Position numbers and translations under genes: made by a program. From assembly GCA_001939145.1 (NCBI GenBank), contig LSRX01000340.1:492883-556882 (forward strand): a stretch of DNA of 64,000 nucleotides, given 5' to 3'. Numbering within the stretch: the first letter of the stretch is position 1; each line of letters opens with the position of its first letter. The notes under the pieces were generated by a model. That model made no database searches and was not told the origin of the DNA. It saw nothing but the letters and a program-made list of their open reading frames with translations. The stretch comes from Symbiodinium microadriaticum (taxonomy: Eukaryota; Sar; Dinophyceae; Suessiales; Symbiodiniaceae). Shown here one piece after another: positions 34,001 through 43,535 of this stretch.

Positions 34001-36491
34001 TACGACTGCCTTAGGATGGTTCGGGGCTCATGGTTTAGAGTTGGATTGTCTCCGGTTCAGCACCAGGGCCGCCTCGGCGTGTAATGTTTCCTTTTCTTGG
34101 GGTTCAGGTGTTTGTACCTGGGGGGCTCAGGGGTGCATGGTGAGGATGTACGGTCTGCGTTAAAGAAGGGACCTGGACGGGTCTGCAGTCGACCTACCTT
34201 TACGAGCCCGTGCTGGTTTCTGGTACCAATAACGGTTCACTGTTTGGGAGACGGGGGAGGGAAGTACTGGTTGCGGCCACATGTGTGAGGGTTCTCCCAA
34301 AGACTCCATAGCTACGGATCTTTCATCAAGCCATGTTGGCAGAGCTTCGGAGTGGTTTCAGAGGCAAGGGACTGCGGCTCGGGGTTCGAGATTCCAAACT
34401 CAGGAATGGGCAAGGGTTCAAAGTGGATACATTGCGGTCTTGGGGGTGGGTTCGGGGAGTTTGGCCGAAGGAGTTCCCGGTCTAGGGCTTTAAGGTTCAA
34501 GTGAAGAGCTTCTGGCCGCATGCTGACATGAGGTACCAGTGAGACAGGAATAATGTCCTCGACCTCATGAAAAGTTCCTGAAGTTTCATCCTAAATTAGT
34601 CGACCCAACGTGTGCCGAATCCTGCCTTGCTTATGCTGAACTATGCTAGGTCCTGTGGAGCATCCCAAACTGGAAAGCTGAGGATCCTTCTGTTTGTGTG
34701 TGCTTTGGGGTCCTGCAACTAGCTGCTAGCAAGTGGGGTTTAGAGAAGAGTGTAGAGTTGTGAACCGTGAATTTCATACAAACTCCAGAATCCTCCAGAA
34801 GACCTTCACTTCTGATTGCCCTGAGCAGCAAACGATACATTCTCGGAAAGATGCCGCTTGCCCCACGGACAAACTCCGACGTCCCGATGGTTCTCCGAAC
34901 TTCAGCAGCCCCATGTTTGGAAAACAGGCACCCGGGATGTGTGTTGGATTTACTGGTTGAAACCAACACCTCACATCCAAACGTAGACACACACAATCCT
35001 AGACCCGAACGCGAAACTCCTTGTTCAGAACCTTCTTGAAAATGCAAGACGAAATTCACGAAGCCTAGAAAACAAGCTTTTACCCTCCGAGGGCATCGTC
35101 GGTATCACCGCAGAGGGCCTAGGTGCCGCAGATGCCAAGCCCGGCCACGACAGGTGTGGGTTCCGAGTGCCGTGTTTACTTTTCTGCGTCGTTTTTTTTT
35201 GCGGACAAGTAAGGGCTGATCGGGTTTTTTTGTACGTTGATCGCGGATTTGTGATATGCGAAGGCTTGCAGTAACGGTTCGAAAGGCATTGATACACAAG
35301 TGGTTGAAGGCTTTGGGATTGAGGGATGGTTTTACCGAGTTCGATCTAGAGTTTGTTATAAAAGGCCATGCGCTTGCCATAGGGCCTGTAGGCTGTTCGT
35401 CGGCACTTGGGCGCAGGTTTTTTGGGGCTCCGGCGGTTTCTGACAGGAGACTTTGCAGATGCAGAAGCTAGGAAGGAAAGGGTTTCGGAGAGTCTTGTCA
35501 ACTTTGCGCCGAAGATCGATAGATGTCGTCCCTCATTGATAATACGCATCGACATTTAGTATAAAGGGATCCTGCCTCAGCCTAATGGCCTTGACGTGTC
35601 AAGCATGGATCTGAAAGAAGCCAACAAGCCTAAACCCTGGCGGGCGAGTGTGAACAATGTAGAGGTCGGAATAATTACAAACGTTGCTGCTGAAGTTTCC
35701 CTGTTGTAACTGTTTTCATCAATACCTCCAAGGCCTTGTTTGTGCTAAGCCCTTCTTTCTATATTTCACGGATCCATGGAAGGACTCCCTTATAGGAGCT
35801 GACAATTCCCTTTCTAATTCTGAAGGCCCCTTGTAGAGTAGAGTAGGGAAGCTGGAGCCTGGAGGCCACAGAGGTTTGTCTCCGGCCTGCAGTTGCGGCT
35901 GCCGAGTAATAGACGAGCAACAACAAGAAGAATAGTATGAACACTATCAGCCATTAAATTGTAGGTAGCAAGAATTAATAGCTAGTAATACTAGTGGTTG
36001 CAATAACACTCATGGCAATTTGCATGTATCCCAGCAGGGTCTTAGGGCTCAAAAAGGGTTAATAATAAATTGTAGTCTAGAAGCAGCTGTCGCAAGAGCA
36101 TGAACACCTTAAAGCGAGTGCGGAAGAGGGTTGCCTGTTTTGCCTGACTGAAGGAACATGCGCGCCTGGTGTTAGAAAGCAGACTAGTTCACGGAATCCG
36201 CCTTCAACCTCACCGATGCTTTTGAGACTTGCCTGGGACCTGGGAGGTCCGCGGACCCGACTCGGAAATGAGTCCGACAAGTGTAAGCAAAGCCTGTAGG
36301 GCTCCACATGTCAAAACTGATGCCCGGCTTGCACCCCTTAGATCTGCCACCTACACCTACCACCCCCGAGGTACTACTGTAGGACGAAAGTTCTTAACTG
36401 CTTTCAACCATTCTGTTCGTGCAGGATGACTTTCTCGGAGGCCATGCAAGACAAGAAGCAAAAGTCCAAGGCAAAGCCGATTGGAATTCAG
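16304..36491 (+). CDS. gene B: J-domain (DnaJ-like) protein with a long C-terminal region (multi-exon)
   Basis: Predicted J-domain co-chaperone; the J domain would stimulate an Hsp70 ATPase through its HPD motif. Exons placed: 16304-16531, 17233-17284, 18687-18766, 22145-22235, 22841-22875, 24180-24254, 25223-25256, 28681-28738, 29418-29496, 30812-30870, 33656-33712, 35092-35153 and 36425-36491. The first two join as INYAYRQLSRALHPDKNPDI then EEAHDAFKRLTDASAELKE, a full helix II-HPD-helix III J domain. Later exons read TAYDCAPKRYR, NRATLAEAKRQEN, MMAAALWKDITEWA, WAFVPAADIFLVVGE and GIVGITAEG. I recall these in this order after the J domain in dinoflagellate J-proteins, but that is from memory. 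Most joins keep phase with GC or GA donors. Some exons are surely missing, and the downstream part could belong to a neighbouring gene. Confidence 0.6.
16532..17232. other. gene B intron splitting the J domain (GC-AG, 701 bp)
   Basis: It joins PDIEE to AHDAFKRL in phase 0. It contains the AGT/AGC microsatellite at 16606-16817. Confidence 0.75.
16606..16817. repeat. alternating (AGT)n and (AGC)n microsatellite
   Basis: Three blocks of AGT units separated by blocks of AGC units. The two inner AGC blocks have the same layout (CAGCAG...GAGTAGTAG), suggesting duplication of an about 75-bp compound unit. The polyVal/polyAla and polyThr/polyAla frames are artefacts. Confidence 0.95.
17233..17284 (+). 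CDS. gene B exon 2: J-domain helix III
   Basis: The acceptor is ACCGAG. It encodes AHDAFKRLTDASAELKE, ending at a GC donor (GAAG|GCACGT) in phase 1. Without the donor the frame stops two codons later. Confidence 0.8.
18687..18766 (+). CDS. gene B exon 3
   Basis: The acceptor is ACCGCAG. The phase-1 join gives KE-AQAICLTMGTAVTPEMLE and then RPQEALFAE. The donor is probably GC (GCAGAG|GCCATG). Two TTTAGGG words follow within 70 bp. Confidence 0.7.
19674..19796. repeat. tandem duplication, 66-bp unit
   Basis: Two near-identical copies begin CTAGGATCATGTTCCTA at 19674 and at 19740 and share CCTGGTCTTGGCGAGTCTGA. The low divergence indicates a recent event. Confidence 0.9.
20138..20240 (+). CDS. 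orphan exon candidate within gene B
   Basis: The frame DPFYVVYWGCHPELFADVQN followed by KHPYILDYRPQGCQ has protein-like composition and GC-rich third positions, and a C-rich tract with CCCTAAC precedes it. I do not recognise it. It lies between gene B exons at 18766 and 22145 and may be one of them. The ends are approximate. Confidence 0.45.
21876..22074. repeat. compound ATGC / ACCT / ATAC / TA microsatellite
   Basis: Successive tetranucleotide blocks (CATG, CTAC, CATA) pass into TA repeats. The 191-codon frame across it is mostly repeat, although its 3' end happens to overlap the gene B exon at 22145 in frame. Confidence 0.9.
22145..22235 (+). CDS. gene B exon (VLLAEWFDMNRLLDLFG)
   Basis: The acceptor is TCGTCAAG. 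It encodes APSPKQEVLLAEWFDMNRLL and then DLFGTPPLRQ, and ends at a GC donor (CCAGA|GCCCCG) in phase 1. The join to 22841 restores an Arg codon. Confidence 0.7.
22236..22840. other. gene B intron (GC-AG) with opposed arms
   Basis: 605 bp. G/T-rich words (TGTAGGGTTTTG, GGGTTTAGAG) lie at 22287-22330, and C/A-rich words (CCCTTAAACCCTCAACCCCC) run up to 22800. Confidence 0.6.
22841..22875 (+). CDS. gene B short exon (TAYDCAPKRYR)
   Basis: The acceptor is GCTTCAG. The 3' boundary is ambiguous: a GC donor follows CGG at 22876, but the next exon I placed needs a different phase, so another small exon or a shifted site is likely. Confidence 0.6.
24180..24254 (+). CDS. gene B exon (LCAMNRATLAEAKRQE)
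   Basis: The acceptor is TCGCGCAG. It encodes FRKHLLRQFLCAMNRATLAE and then AKRQE. A GA donor (CAGGA|GAACGG) keeps phase into 25223 and gives QENNDCVRGNWQT; a GC donor five bases later is the alternative. Confidence 0.65.
24445..24590 (+). CDS. weak exon candidate
   Basis: An open frame reading IRQTSTAVITKYIPEDHTSI and on to IHLIGGQDTN has GC-rich third positions, but the opposite strand is also open. It would lie inside the predicted intron 24255-25222 of gene B, so at most one of the two is right. Confidence 0.25.
25223..25256 (+). CDS. gene B short exon (NNDCVRGNWQT)
   Basis: The acceptor is CATGGAAG and the donor is GT after ACA. Reading through instead would hit a TGA within four codons, which supports the splice. 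Confidence 0.55.
25257..28680. other. gene B intron sequence, exons probably missed
   Basis: 3.4 kb with no firm exon. Short protein-like frames such as MEQALWQLG (about 26521) and KDLGTWASKVAVLA (about 28237) might be exon pieces but lack clear splice flanks. CCCTAAACCCTAA is seen at 28199-28211. Confidence 0.4.
28681..28738 (+). CDS. gene B exon (NVLPRGIDSFVGAGDKE)
   Basis: The acceptor is ACCGAAG. It ends at a GC donor (AAGGAG|GCCCTG) in phase 0, so that GDKE continues into VRMMAAALWKDI at 29418. Confidence 0.7.
29418..29496 (+). CDS. gene B exon (MMAAALWKDITEWA)
   Basis: The acceptor is CATTGCAG. It encodes VRMMAAALWKDITEWACASC and then DPSMPSS. The 3' end is uncertain: a GT donor at 29497 or a GA donor at 29478. 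Confidence 0.65.
30812..30870 (+). CDS. gene B exon candidate, Pro/Glu-rich
   Basis: The acceptor is TACACCAG and the donor is GAAA|GTATGG. It encodes PPLPNEEPPANPDETAEARK with strongly GC-rich third positions. The linker-like composition gives no family. It is assigned to gene B only by position and strand. Confidence 0.5.
30984..31047. repeat. CATA / TA microsatellite
   Basis: Tetranucleotide CATA/CATG repeats run into TA repeats. Confidence 0.9.
31981..33120 (+). CDS. gene C: ubiquitin-like domain plus ankyrin repeats, single exon
   Basis: An intact 379-residue frame starts at ATG 31981 (MPRVRRVSGQEVTIP). The open frame extends 48 bases upstream but only through a TTG. Residues 1-66 look like a ubiquitin-like fold (DVRTLKRRLQ, then RQRLLRQGCILEDD and VELQLVLLP). 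Ankyrin repeats follow at about 79-100 (degenerate), 111-137, 150-176, 186-222, 238-264, 279-302, 319-343 and 352-379, most with the G-H-x-E-x-V-x-L-L-L-E-A core. Repeat 4 has an insert, and the protein stops right after the last repeat helix. The partner is unknown; such repeats bind proteins. It is intronless among multi-exon genes and appears to lie within a gene B intron, which suggests a retrogene, though no spliced-leader relic or A tail was seen. Confidence 0.9.
   Translation: MPRVRRVSGQEVTIPADEVDDVRTLKRRLQSWCGVPRFRQRLLRQGCILEDDAAVTDVELQLVLLPLIHAAAEQEFELVDAADLGLAASVEAILQRPQHPDRLSERPHRLNPTALGTASDRGHTEIVALLLEACADADLYTLGVGPGYEGTALTIAASRGHVEVVRLLVEAGANQETSGGIYGDEVPPLLAAINAHSAWSADGGPTDRHMETVQLLLQAHADLNCQGRTSSRLEYDGARPLVAACQGGHVEAARLLLEHGFVDSAATPRPAASAIPHFAPALVAASSSGHVEVIRLMLEAAGLGSGEAMPTKNQKYSRDTPLSAASALGHVGIVRMLLEARAKDESTERSGATALCLAAGEGHVEIVRLLLEAERVHSG
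33656..33712 (+). CDS. gene B exon (WAFVPAADIFLVVGE)
   Basis: The acceptor is CAAGCAG. It encodes APEEWAFVPAADIFLVVGE with a GT donor in phase 0. The next exon continues GIVGITAEG, giving a smooth hydrophobic strand-turn-strand. Reading on would stop at TGA 33722. Confidence 0.7.
33713..35091. other. gene B intron (GT-AG, 1379 bp)
   Basis: Non-coding between two exons whose products fit in phase. Open frames on both strands at 34650-35050 show no domain. Confidence 0.6.
35092..35153 (+). CDS. gene B exon (GIVGITAEGLGAADAKPGHD)
   Basis: The acceptor is CTCCGAG and the donor is CAG|GTGTGG in phase 2. One base of the next exon (36425) completes Arg. Confidence 0.7.
36425..36491 (+). CDS. lysine-rich exon (MTFSEAMQDKKQKSKAKP)
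   Basis: The acceptor is CGTGCAG. It joins the previous exon in phase. The basic KKQKSKAK stretch could be a nuclear signal near a C-terminus. It might instead be the start of a separate gene, since an ATG is the second base triplet. The 3' end is approximate. Confidence 0.55.
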
Positions 36492-36809
36492 TGTCAAACT
36501 TCAGACTGGAAAGGAAGGTCGAGAATCAAGGAGTAGATAGGATTTCCTCGCATACATATGACCTAGCTGCACTTCACTGAGCACCAGCATGTACATGCCC
36601 CAAGCTTTGGGATATCCGGTGTGTTCTTCCACGATGGCCGCAACCTCAACCCTGGGTGGAACCTTATTCCACGTTTTAAGGCCCGTACAATATTCTGAAT
36701 GCCGGCGTTGCGTTCCAAAGATCGCTTTAAAGGTTCACGGGTGTCGCAACCCAGGTCAAGGTTGCGGTTCTGGTCGTCGACTTCGTCGAAACAGTGGTAC
36801 AAAACTAGT

Positions 36810-37215
<406 letters not shown>

Positions 37216-37559
37216 GCGACTTCTACTGCTACTGAAAAACTACCATGTGTATGCGGCTGTATGCGATTGATAGCAGATGGGAGACGAGGTTTGCAGGCCA
37301 TGTGCGCAGCAGCATTCTGGAAAGGACGATGAGGACGAGGACAAGGAGAAGAAGAAAGGAAAAGATGGCAAGGACAGAGTCGCGTCTCATGGTTGAAGTC
37401 GCTGTTCTCTGTCTTAAGAAGTAAGGCAATGGAAAGGTTCTTCTTAGCATCATCATCGTGGCAATTGCAGAGTTCCATGCTTCGTACTCTCCTCACACTC
37501 TTCTCGCGACCATTTCTGTTGTTCCTGTTGCTGTTGGCCGTGGCGGCAAGGCTGATACC

Positions 37560-37770
37560 GGTGCCGCTGCCGGTGCTGGTGCTGGCTGTCGCTGCTGCTC
37601 TTGCTGGTGGTGGTGGCGGTGGCGGTGGTAGCTGTGGTGTTGCTGGTTGTGGCCCTGACGTTGTTGTTCGTAGTGCCATTCTATGTGTGTTGGTGTTGCT
37701 GTGGGCTGGCGGTGGCGTACGTGCTGTATTTGTTGTTGTTTGTTGCTGCACGTGGTGTTGCTTCTGCACA
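37560..37770. repeat. degenerate GTG/GCT-rich tract
   Basis: Imperfect GTG, GCT and GTT triplets. The 200-codon minus-strand frame covering 37167-37769 is Gln/Pro/Thr/Ala low-complexity and is not supported as a gene. Confidence 0.7.
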
Positions 37771-38445
37771 TGGGCTGTTTAATTTACAGCAGGGCGAGCG
37801 GCTCGTAGCGGGTTCTCATACCTAGCAATACCTTAAGTTCCAACCAAGAAAGGCACTAATAAGGCGTTTTGCGTGCAAAAACCTTGTCTTTGGGCCTCTG
37901 GAAGTTGCAAGGACGGTAGTCGATCCAGAAGCCCGGGTGGTGGCGAGAAGAAGAAGGTGGTGAAAGACAAGGACCAAACTACTCTTCGTGCAAACGGCTA
38001 GTGTCCGACCTCGCGTCTCGCTGGATAGGGAGTTGCATTCAGGGTTTTTACCTGAAACCATGAAATTTTTGACTACTGGTTTCCGAACGCATCCGGACAA
38101 TCTCCTCTCCAGTGCTTTCTGCACAGGCTATAGCATCTGGAGGCTTAAACGTTCTGAACGCTAAGGGCTCTCCGAGACCGGGACAAGACAGGGTCTAGAG
38201 CCTACGGTTTGGATTTGACCTGGTGTTCAGAGTGTCAGCAACTTGCGAAACGCCTTGACGTGAAGCGCAACCGTGATATTTGTACAAAGACCCTGGGCCC
38301 TAAACCCCCGAAGCCGTATACTAATCCCAAGAAAGCTTAAAAGCCCCTGCAAAAACACCTAAGATGCTTTGGGGACACTTATCTGATCTTTCTGAATATG
38401 CATAAAAAAAGACTTCCCAGCTAAAATCCCCCGTTGCCTCGAAAG

Positions 38446-38507
38446 GATGGCAAGCCCATGAATGACCCAGACTTCAACTGGGAAAAGGCTCCGAAACTGT
38501 CCGGCGG
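38446..38507 (+). CDS. unassigned exon (DGKPMNDPDFNWEKAPKLSG)
   Basis: The acceptor is CTCGAAAG and the donor is GCGG|GTACTG. The other two frames stop early. It is preceded by a C-rich tract with CCCTAAACCCCCG (38299-38311). I do not recognise the product. It may continue gene B or start another gene. Confidence 0.6.
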
Positions 38508-38627
38508 GTACTGCACGCAGTCTTGGGGGGGTGCCCCTTCTTCGGAGCCATCAAGCCCATCAAGCCCGAAGTCTTGAGTCTACATCCTGAAACTTGGAGT
38601 TGAAGTTGCTGGGCCTGTGCAGATGGG

Positions 38628-38690
38628 CAGGTGGGTGGGTAGGTAGGTAGGTAGGTAGGTAGGTAGGTAAGTATGAGTATGTAAGTGTGT
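38628..38690. repeat. (GTAG)n microsatellite
   Basis: Tandem GTAG/GTGG units followed by TATG repeats. Confidence 0.9.
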
Positions 38691-39531
38691 ATGTAAAAAA
38701 CATATATATGTATATGTGTGTATGCACTTGTTGTTATGTGTTTGTTTTTTTGGGCTGTATTGAGTAGCTTTGTCAGAAACTCGACTTGGAACGTGTCATT
38801 CAGGGTTCTTCAAGCTGCGGTTACCTCAGTGCTTAGCTGCAACTATGGGTTCAGAGTAGTGTCGGCAATTTAGTCTGGGACATTTTCAGGTGGGTAGTTA
38901 CCGTAAAAGAACCTTATAGAAAGTCTATATACCTTATAGAAGCCTTGTGGAAGCCCTATATACCCTAAACTCCCACCTGTAGTTTCCTCTAATTTAGGCT
39001 TACCCTCCTCCCCTCAGTAAGGATTTCCTGCAAATTAATATCGATACAAGCCTTTCAGGAAGCAAGATGTCCGCATTCTAAGAGTATGTGTAGGCCAGTA
39101 GAGTCAGCCTTTTTTCAGTCACATAAGCCATGACCTTCTGAACCCTCACTAAATTGAAGCTGCAGACCTGAAGCCCTTAGCCAGTGGCGGCCGCTGCCGC
39201 CCTTGTTTGCCAGGTCTGGAGGGAACGAGTGACTCAAAGTAAGCCCGACCCCGAAGACTGAGGGTTGGTGGCGTCAGAACTAGAATGGTTCTCGTCAAGG
39301 GTTCCTTTGAAGGCTTGCATGAAGGATCAACTGGGGTTCGATAGCAAAGATGGTTGGAAAGGGGTTTTGAGGCATACATTAAGGGTTGGGGGGAGTGTTC
39401 TTTTTGGATTAGGGTTCCGAGGCTTACTGTAGGGGTCGGAGATTCAGGATCGAGGATGTCGGATTCGCTGTTGGGACTTGGGGCTTGGGGCCGGTTAACG
39501 GAAGTGAGGATTTCTGCTTTCATGAGCAACG

Positions 39532-39605
39532 AGTATGTATATATATATATACACATATATATATATATATACATATTTATATACAGAATATATACATATA
39601 TACAC

Positions 39606-39659
<54 letters not shown>

Positions 39660-39664
39660 GTATT
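39532..39664. repeat. TA-rich microsatellite
   Basis: TA runs interrupted by ACATA. The 194- and 133-codon frames across it are repeat translations. Confidence 0.9.
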
Positions 39665-39859
39665 TATGCATGTAAGCATATGTAGGCATGGCTTAAATCG
39701 GGCGTCTGCCATTCGCGCAGCGTATTGGAACATGTCTTGGTCTTTTGCGGTTTAGCAGGATTTCGATTTCCTGTTTTCAGAGCTATCCAGGATTCGTTGC
39801 AGTCATTTCCTTTAGCTCCCGCTTCCCTTTCCTTTAGTGACAACATTTTTTCATTCCAT

Positions 39860-40055
39860 ATTGATTCGTGCGGGGAGTGATGTCTGCCACACCCAGAGCT
39901 TCGTGCAGACCTTGCTGTTCGATGTTCCGGGGCTTGAGCATATGGGCTTGGTCTTGTATGCGTGCTTTGTGCTCTATCGCCCCGCTGTCCCGAAGATGTG
40001 TGTAGGACTCGAGGTTTGTCTGGGTCCCTGGCATGTGCTTGCACACCCTGCCTAG
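39860..40055 (+). CDS. weak exon candidate
   Basis: An open frame ending at TAG 40053 (fragments HTQSFVQTLLFDVPGLEHMG and RPAVPKMCVGLEV) has GC-rich third positions. The minus strand is also open throughout, and no family is recognised. Confidence 0.2.
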
Positions 40056-40395
40056 CGACTCGCTCAGCAATGCAGGAGGCAAAAATTCCAGGTGTTTACA
40101 TGACTGTACAAGGCATTATGTAAACTATTGTAGACATGGAGAATATAGGGGTCTTGAGAACCATAGGAAAATAAGAGAGTGTAGTACTTCTTTTTCAGAC
40201 CCCTGTCAAAACTGAAATCCAAGACCCCCAATCCAAGCCACGGTGCCATCATGCCTAAGGCAGAGACGTGTCGTCAGATCCCCGTGCAGGGCTCAGCAAT
40301 GGCATTCTGCAGAGCAGGCGTGTGATAAAGTCGTTTCAGAAGGAGGTATGCATCCTTGATCCCCATGGTTTGGTTGAGTGCTCGTTCTTACAAAG

Positions 40396-40461
40396 AAGTC
40401 GCCGGCGACGACAGCACAGCAAAGAAAGTGCAGCTCTACCTTTCCAGATTTTTCGAGCAGG
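40396..40461 (+). CDS. unassigned exon (VAGDDSTAKKVQLYLSRFFE)
   Basis: The acceptor is TTACAAAG and the donor is probably GA (GAGCAGG|GATGAA). The amphipathic sequence and GC-rich third positions support coding. No family is recognised. Confidence 0.55.
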
Positions 40462-41978
40462 GATGAATGATCACCTCCGCGACCCTAGTCCGAAACTGCT
40501 TTTTAACCCCAAAAGCCTCCATCATCAGCCCCACGACATGAAAGCCGATCGGATGATTACTCGCACATCACCGACGCGCCCCAACCCTGAAATCCTAAAC
40601 CTCAACCGGAGCTCAACCCCGGACTTGTTAAACGAGGAGTAGCAATAGACGTCTATTCATGGTACAAGTTGGCTAATGGCTAACGGGGTCTGGATACAGC
40701 AGTCGTAGCTACAGAAGAACAGAACAACGCGCAAGAACCAGAAGGACATCAGCAAAAGTTCTGACAGACGGAAGTACGAGACCAATGTTTCAACATAGGA
40801 TTCTATGAAGGAGGGATGGCTGCGGAATCGTGTCAGCAAAGCAGCGACGATGTAAAACACTGTTAGAGCAGCGGCAGTCACTGGCAATAGGTCTGCAAAT
40901 AGTATGAACCTTAAATTATCCTAAATACAACCTGTGGCCTCCAAAGGCTTTACTAAATATTCCGTGGGCGTTCCAGAAAGTGTGATTCTGGTCTGACATC
41001 GACCAGCAGAAGGGACGGTAATCTTCATCATTGCAGTGGGAGCCAGGGAACTTCCGTGCTGATCAGGCGCGAGATCTTAGTCACAGAAATCCCAACACTC
41101 TGCAAACCTAGACCCTATATCGTCAACCGGAGAAAGTCGCAAAGCACTGAACAGAATGGGAAACGGAGTCCGAACATACCCAGAAATCTCAGCAGGACCC
41201 CACGCGGCCGTCGGCGCTCGCGGTCTCGTCGCCGATCAAGGCGTGGCATCGGGGCCGTTTTGGGCCTCGCCCTGACCTTGAGCTAGCTAGGGTAGCTCTG
41301 AGGAATGCCGCATGCCGGGTTCAGAGCAAACGCTGGTCGGGAGTTTGGAGATCCTGAAGGTTCAGGTCTACCTGACTCTAAGTTGGACAGATTTCCGGCT
41401 TGGGGGCGTTTGACTCCATCTTTGAAGGGACCTCATCGGACATGTTCTTTGCTTGAGGGTGTTTAAAAGGATTTTGTGTTCAGGGACTCAGGGTCTAGAG
41501 CTTTCGTAGGGTTCCGTCAGGGTTCATGGTCTAGGTTTTAGGACCCCAAACCCTGCACCCTAAACCCTAGGCTAGCAGGATTTTGTTTGAAGCAGCGGTT
41601 AGATTATGTTTCACGGCTTTAAACTACTCTTGGGCTTCCCTTATTGTAGGCACTTAGTAAGTTTCGACTTCGGCAGGTGTTTACTCGGTTTCGTTGGGTT
41701 GAAGACCCGAACTCCTACAGCTTAAATCCCCTGACGTTAGAACACGCTTCAGCTTGTAAGGCTTCAGAGTTTTTTTTTGGATGGGTTTCCATGGTTTTGC
41801 TACGTTTTATTCATTGCAATGAATTTGGGAGTTCAAGGTCGGCACTACTTCAAGATTCATGGAAGCCTAGTAACTGGGAAAGAGGTGCCAGGTTGCTTGC
41901 ACCTCCCACTCCGGCCTCCGCCCGGTCTGTGCAACCCTTCCAATGGGAACCCCATCATCCCGAACTCTGGTTTCCGAG

Positions 41979-42045
41979 GCTCACGTTTGTCACTTCCGAA
42001 GCTCGGGATTCCTTCCTGGGCATGTGGAAGCAAGCCCAGAAACAG
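41979..42045 (+). CDS. unassigned exon (SEARDSFLGMWKQAQKQ)
   Basis: The acceptor is TTCCGAG. The donor AACAG|GTGAGT is the best consensus splice site in the window. It joins in phase 0 to 42198 across a 152-bp intron. Confidence 0.55.
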
Positions 42046-42197
42046 GTGAGTTGCTGCATATAGTCGGCTATAAGCAGGGTTCGAGGGGGGCTACTGTAAG
42101 AGTATTATTTGGGACAAGACCCACAACCGGCAAGTCCACACACTCCAAGCCTTTGTCGGCACAGCTCTAGAATCACGAAGCCGAGACCCGCAACAAG

Positions 42198-42227
42198 TCC
42201 CGGCTGTGCGAACAGGTCGCGCGCGAG
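42198..42227 (+). CDS. unassigned short exon (SRLCEQVARE)
   Basis: The acceptor is AACAAG and the donor is probably GA. With the preceding exon it gives WKQAQKQSRLCEQVARE, helix-like and charged. Confidence 0.45.
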
Positions 42228-42955
42228 GAGAGACCGGAGTAGAGACAGGCCGGGCATCCTGACAAGCCGCAACAGAGAGTGCCTTGCCCCGGAAATTCGT
42301 AGGTTGCCTTCCCCCGAGTGTGGTTTTCCCTATGCTGTCCCAGCGGCGAGTTGGCTCAATTGTGCTTGGCTTAGGGTCCTCTGAAGGTCAGAAGTCCCCC
42401 GTCAACGTGTCGAATCTGAATCTCCGACTCCTGGAACCAAATCAAAAACCTCCGCGACTTCGCCAGAGACCTAGACCTTGAGCACCCTCGACATCACTGC
42501 AGTTTAACCTCCTCTTTTTCGCACTGCAACGGCCCACTCAACACCTCAAGCTCGGCATCAGGCCCACAATCAACTCCACTCGAAGGTTCAGAACCTCTCA
42601 ACTTCAAAGCCCTAAATCTTGAACCCCATTAAAACCTAAAGCAAAAAAAGCCACCCTTCAGCCTAGAAGAGCCCAAAAAGCCTAGAAGTAAAGCCAAAAA
42701 AGGAGATCCCGGTGCCCTGAAAGAAAACAGGGGCCTTCCTTCATAAACTCCACATATACTCTTTTTTGGGGCCCTGTTACTTTTTTGTATTTATTTATTT
42801 AATTTTTTCTTGTTTTCTTTTTTTTTTTTGGGGGGGGGGGGGGTGGGGGGCTCCTTAGTATCTATATTCTAGTATACTAAAGCCACCCCTGAAGAACCCT
42901 AAGCCCTAAACAACCCTAAATCCTGCACTTCTGATTCCCGGTGCCGAATTTCCAG

Positions 42956-43003
42956 GCGCCGGACGAGGCCCTCGGAATCCCGCTCGCGATCTGCTGGCTC
43001 CAG
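42956..43003 (+). CDS. unassigned 16-codon exon (APDEALGIPLAICWLQ)
   Basis: The acceptor is TTTCCAG and the donor is GC (CTCCAG|GCAGGG). A C-rich tract with several CCCTAAA words precedes it and a G-rich tract follows. Confidence 0.5.
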
Positions 43004-43471
43004 GCAGGGTCCTTACTAGTAGGGCGTCTCTCAAGGGGGGGGGGGGTCCTTCTTAATTAGGAGTCCTTCAAGGGCTTTCCTTGTAGTTCTTTCAGGTTTC
43101 CTTAAGGCTTAGGACCTTAGGAGTTGTGAATATATGGGTGGAAGCTTTAGGGCTGTACGGCTATTCGGGGTCGCGCTCCGTCGGCGATGTCCGGAATACC
43201 TCATTGGTGTGCAATCCCAACATTATGGTAGAAAGACGGTAGCCCCAGGTCAGGTGTTCAGCTGTCAATCGAGCTTCTAGACGAACTGCGCAATGGACTC
43301 TGTCAGCCGCTGACCCTTCCCCAAATAGGTGCGCCCTAGGTAGACTTAGATCCTGATGCTCCACACAGCGGCAGGCACGAGTCGAATTGACACATCGAAA
43401 ACTTGTTTTAGCCCGAAGCCCGAGCAATACACAATTCGCTGGCCTCCGTTGTTGGGAGGTAAGTGCCGAAG

Positions 43472-43535
43472 AGGCAGCGCGAGTCCGGCGCCTGGAGCCC
43501 GGAGATTGCAAAAGCTTCAAGGATCATGAGAGGGT
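43472..43535 (+). CDS. unassigned exon, charged helix
   Basis: The acceptor is GCCGAAG. The frame reads EAARVRRLEPGDCKSFKDHE and then RVQKAFG. The 3' end is approximate. Confidence 0.4.

Noticed and set aside
39149-39733. 194-codon minus-strand frame
   Set aside because: Its middle is a TA microsatellite and the flanks show no family similarity.
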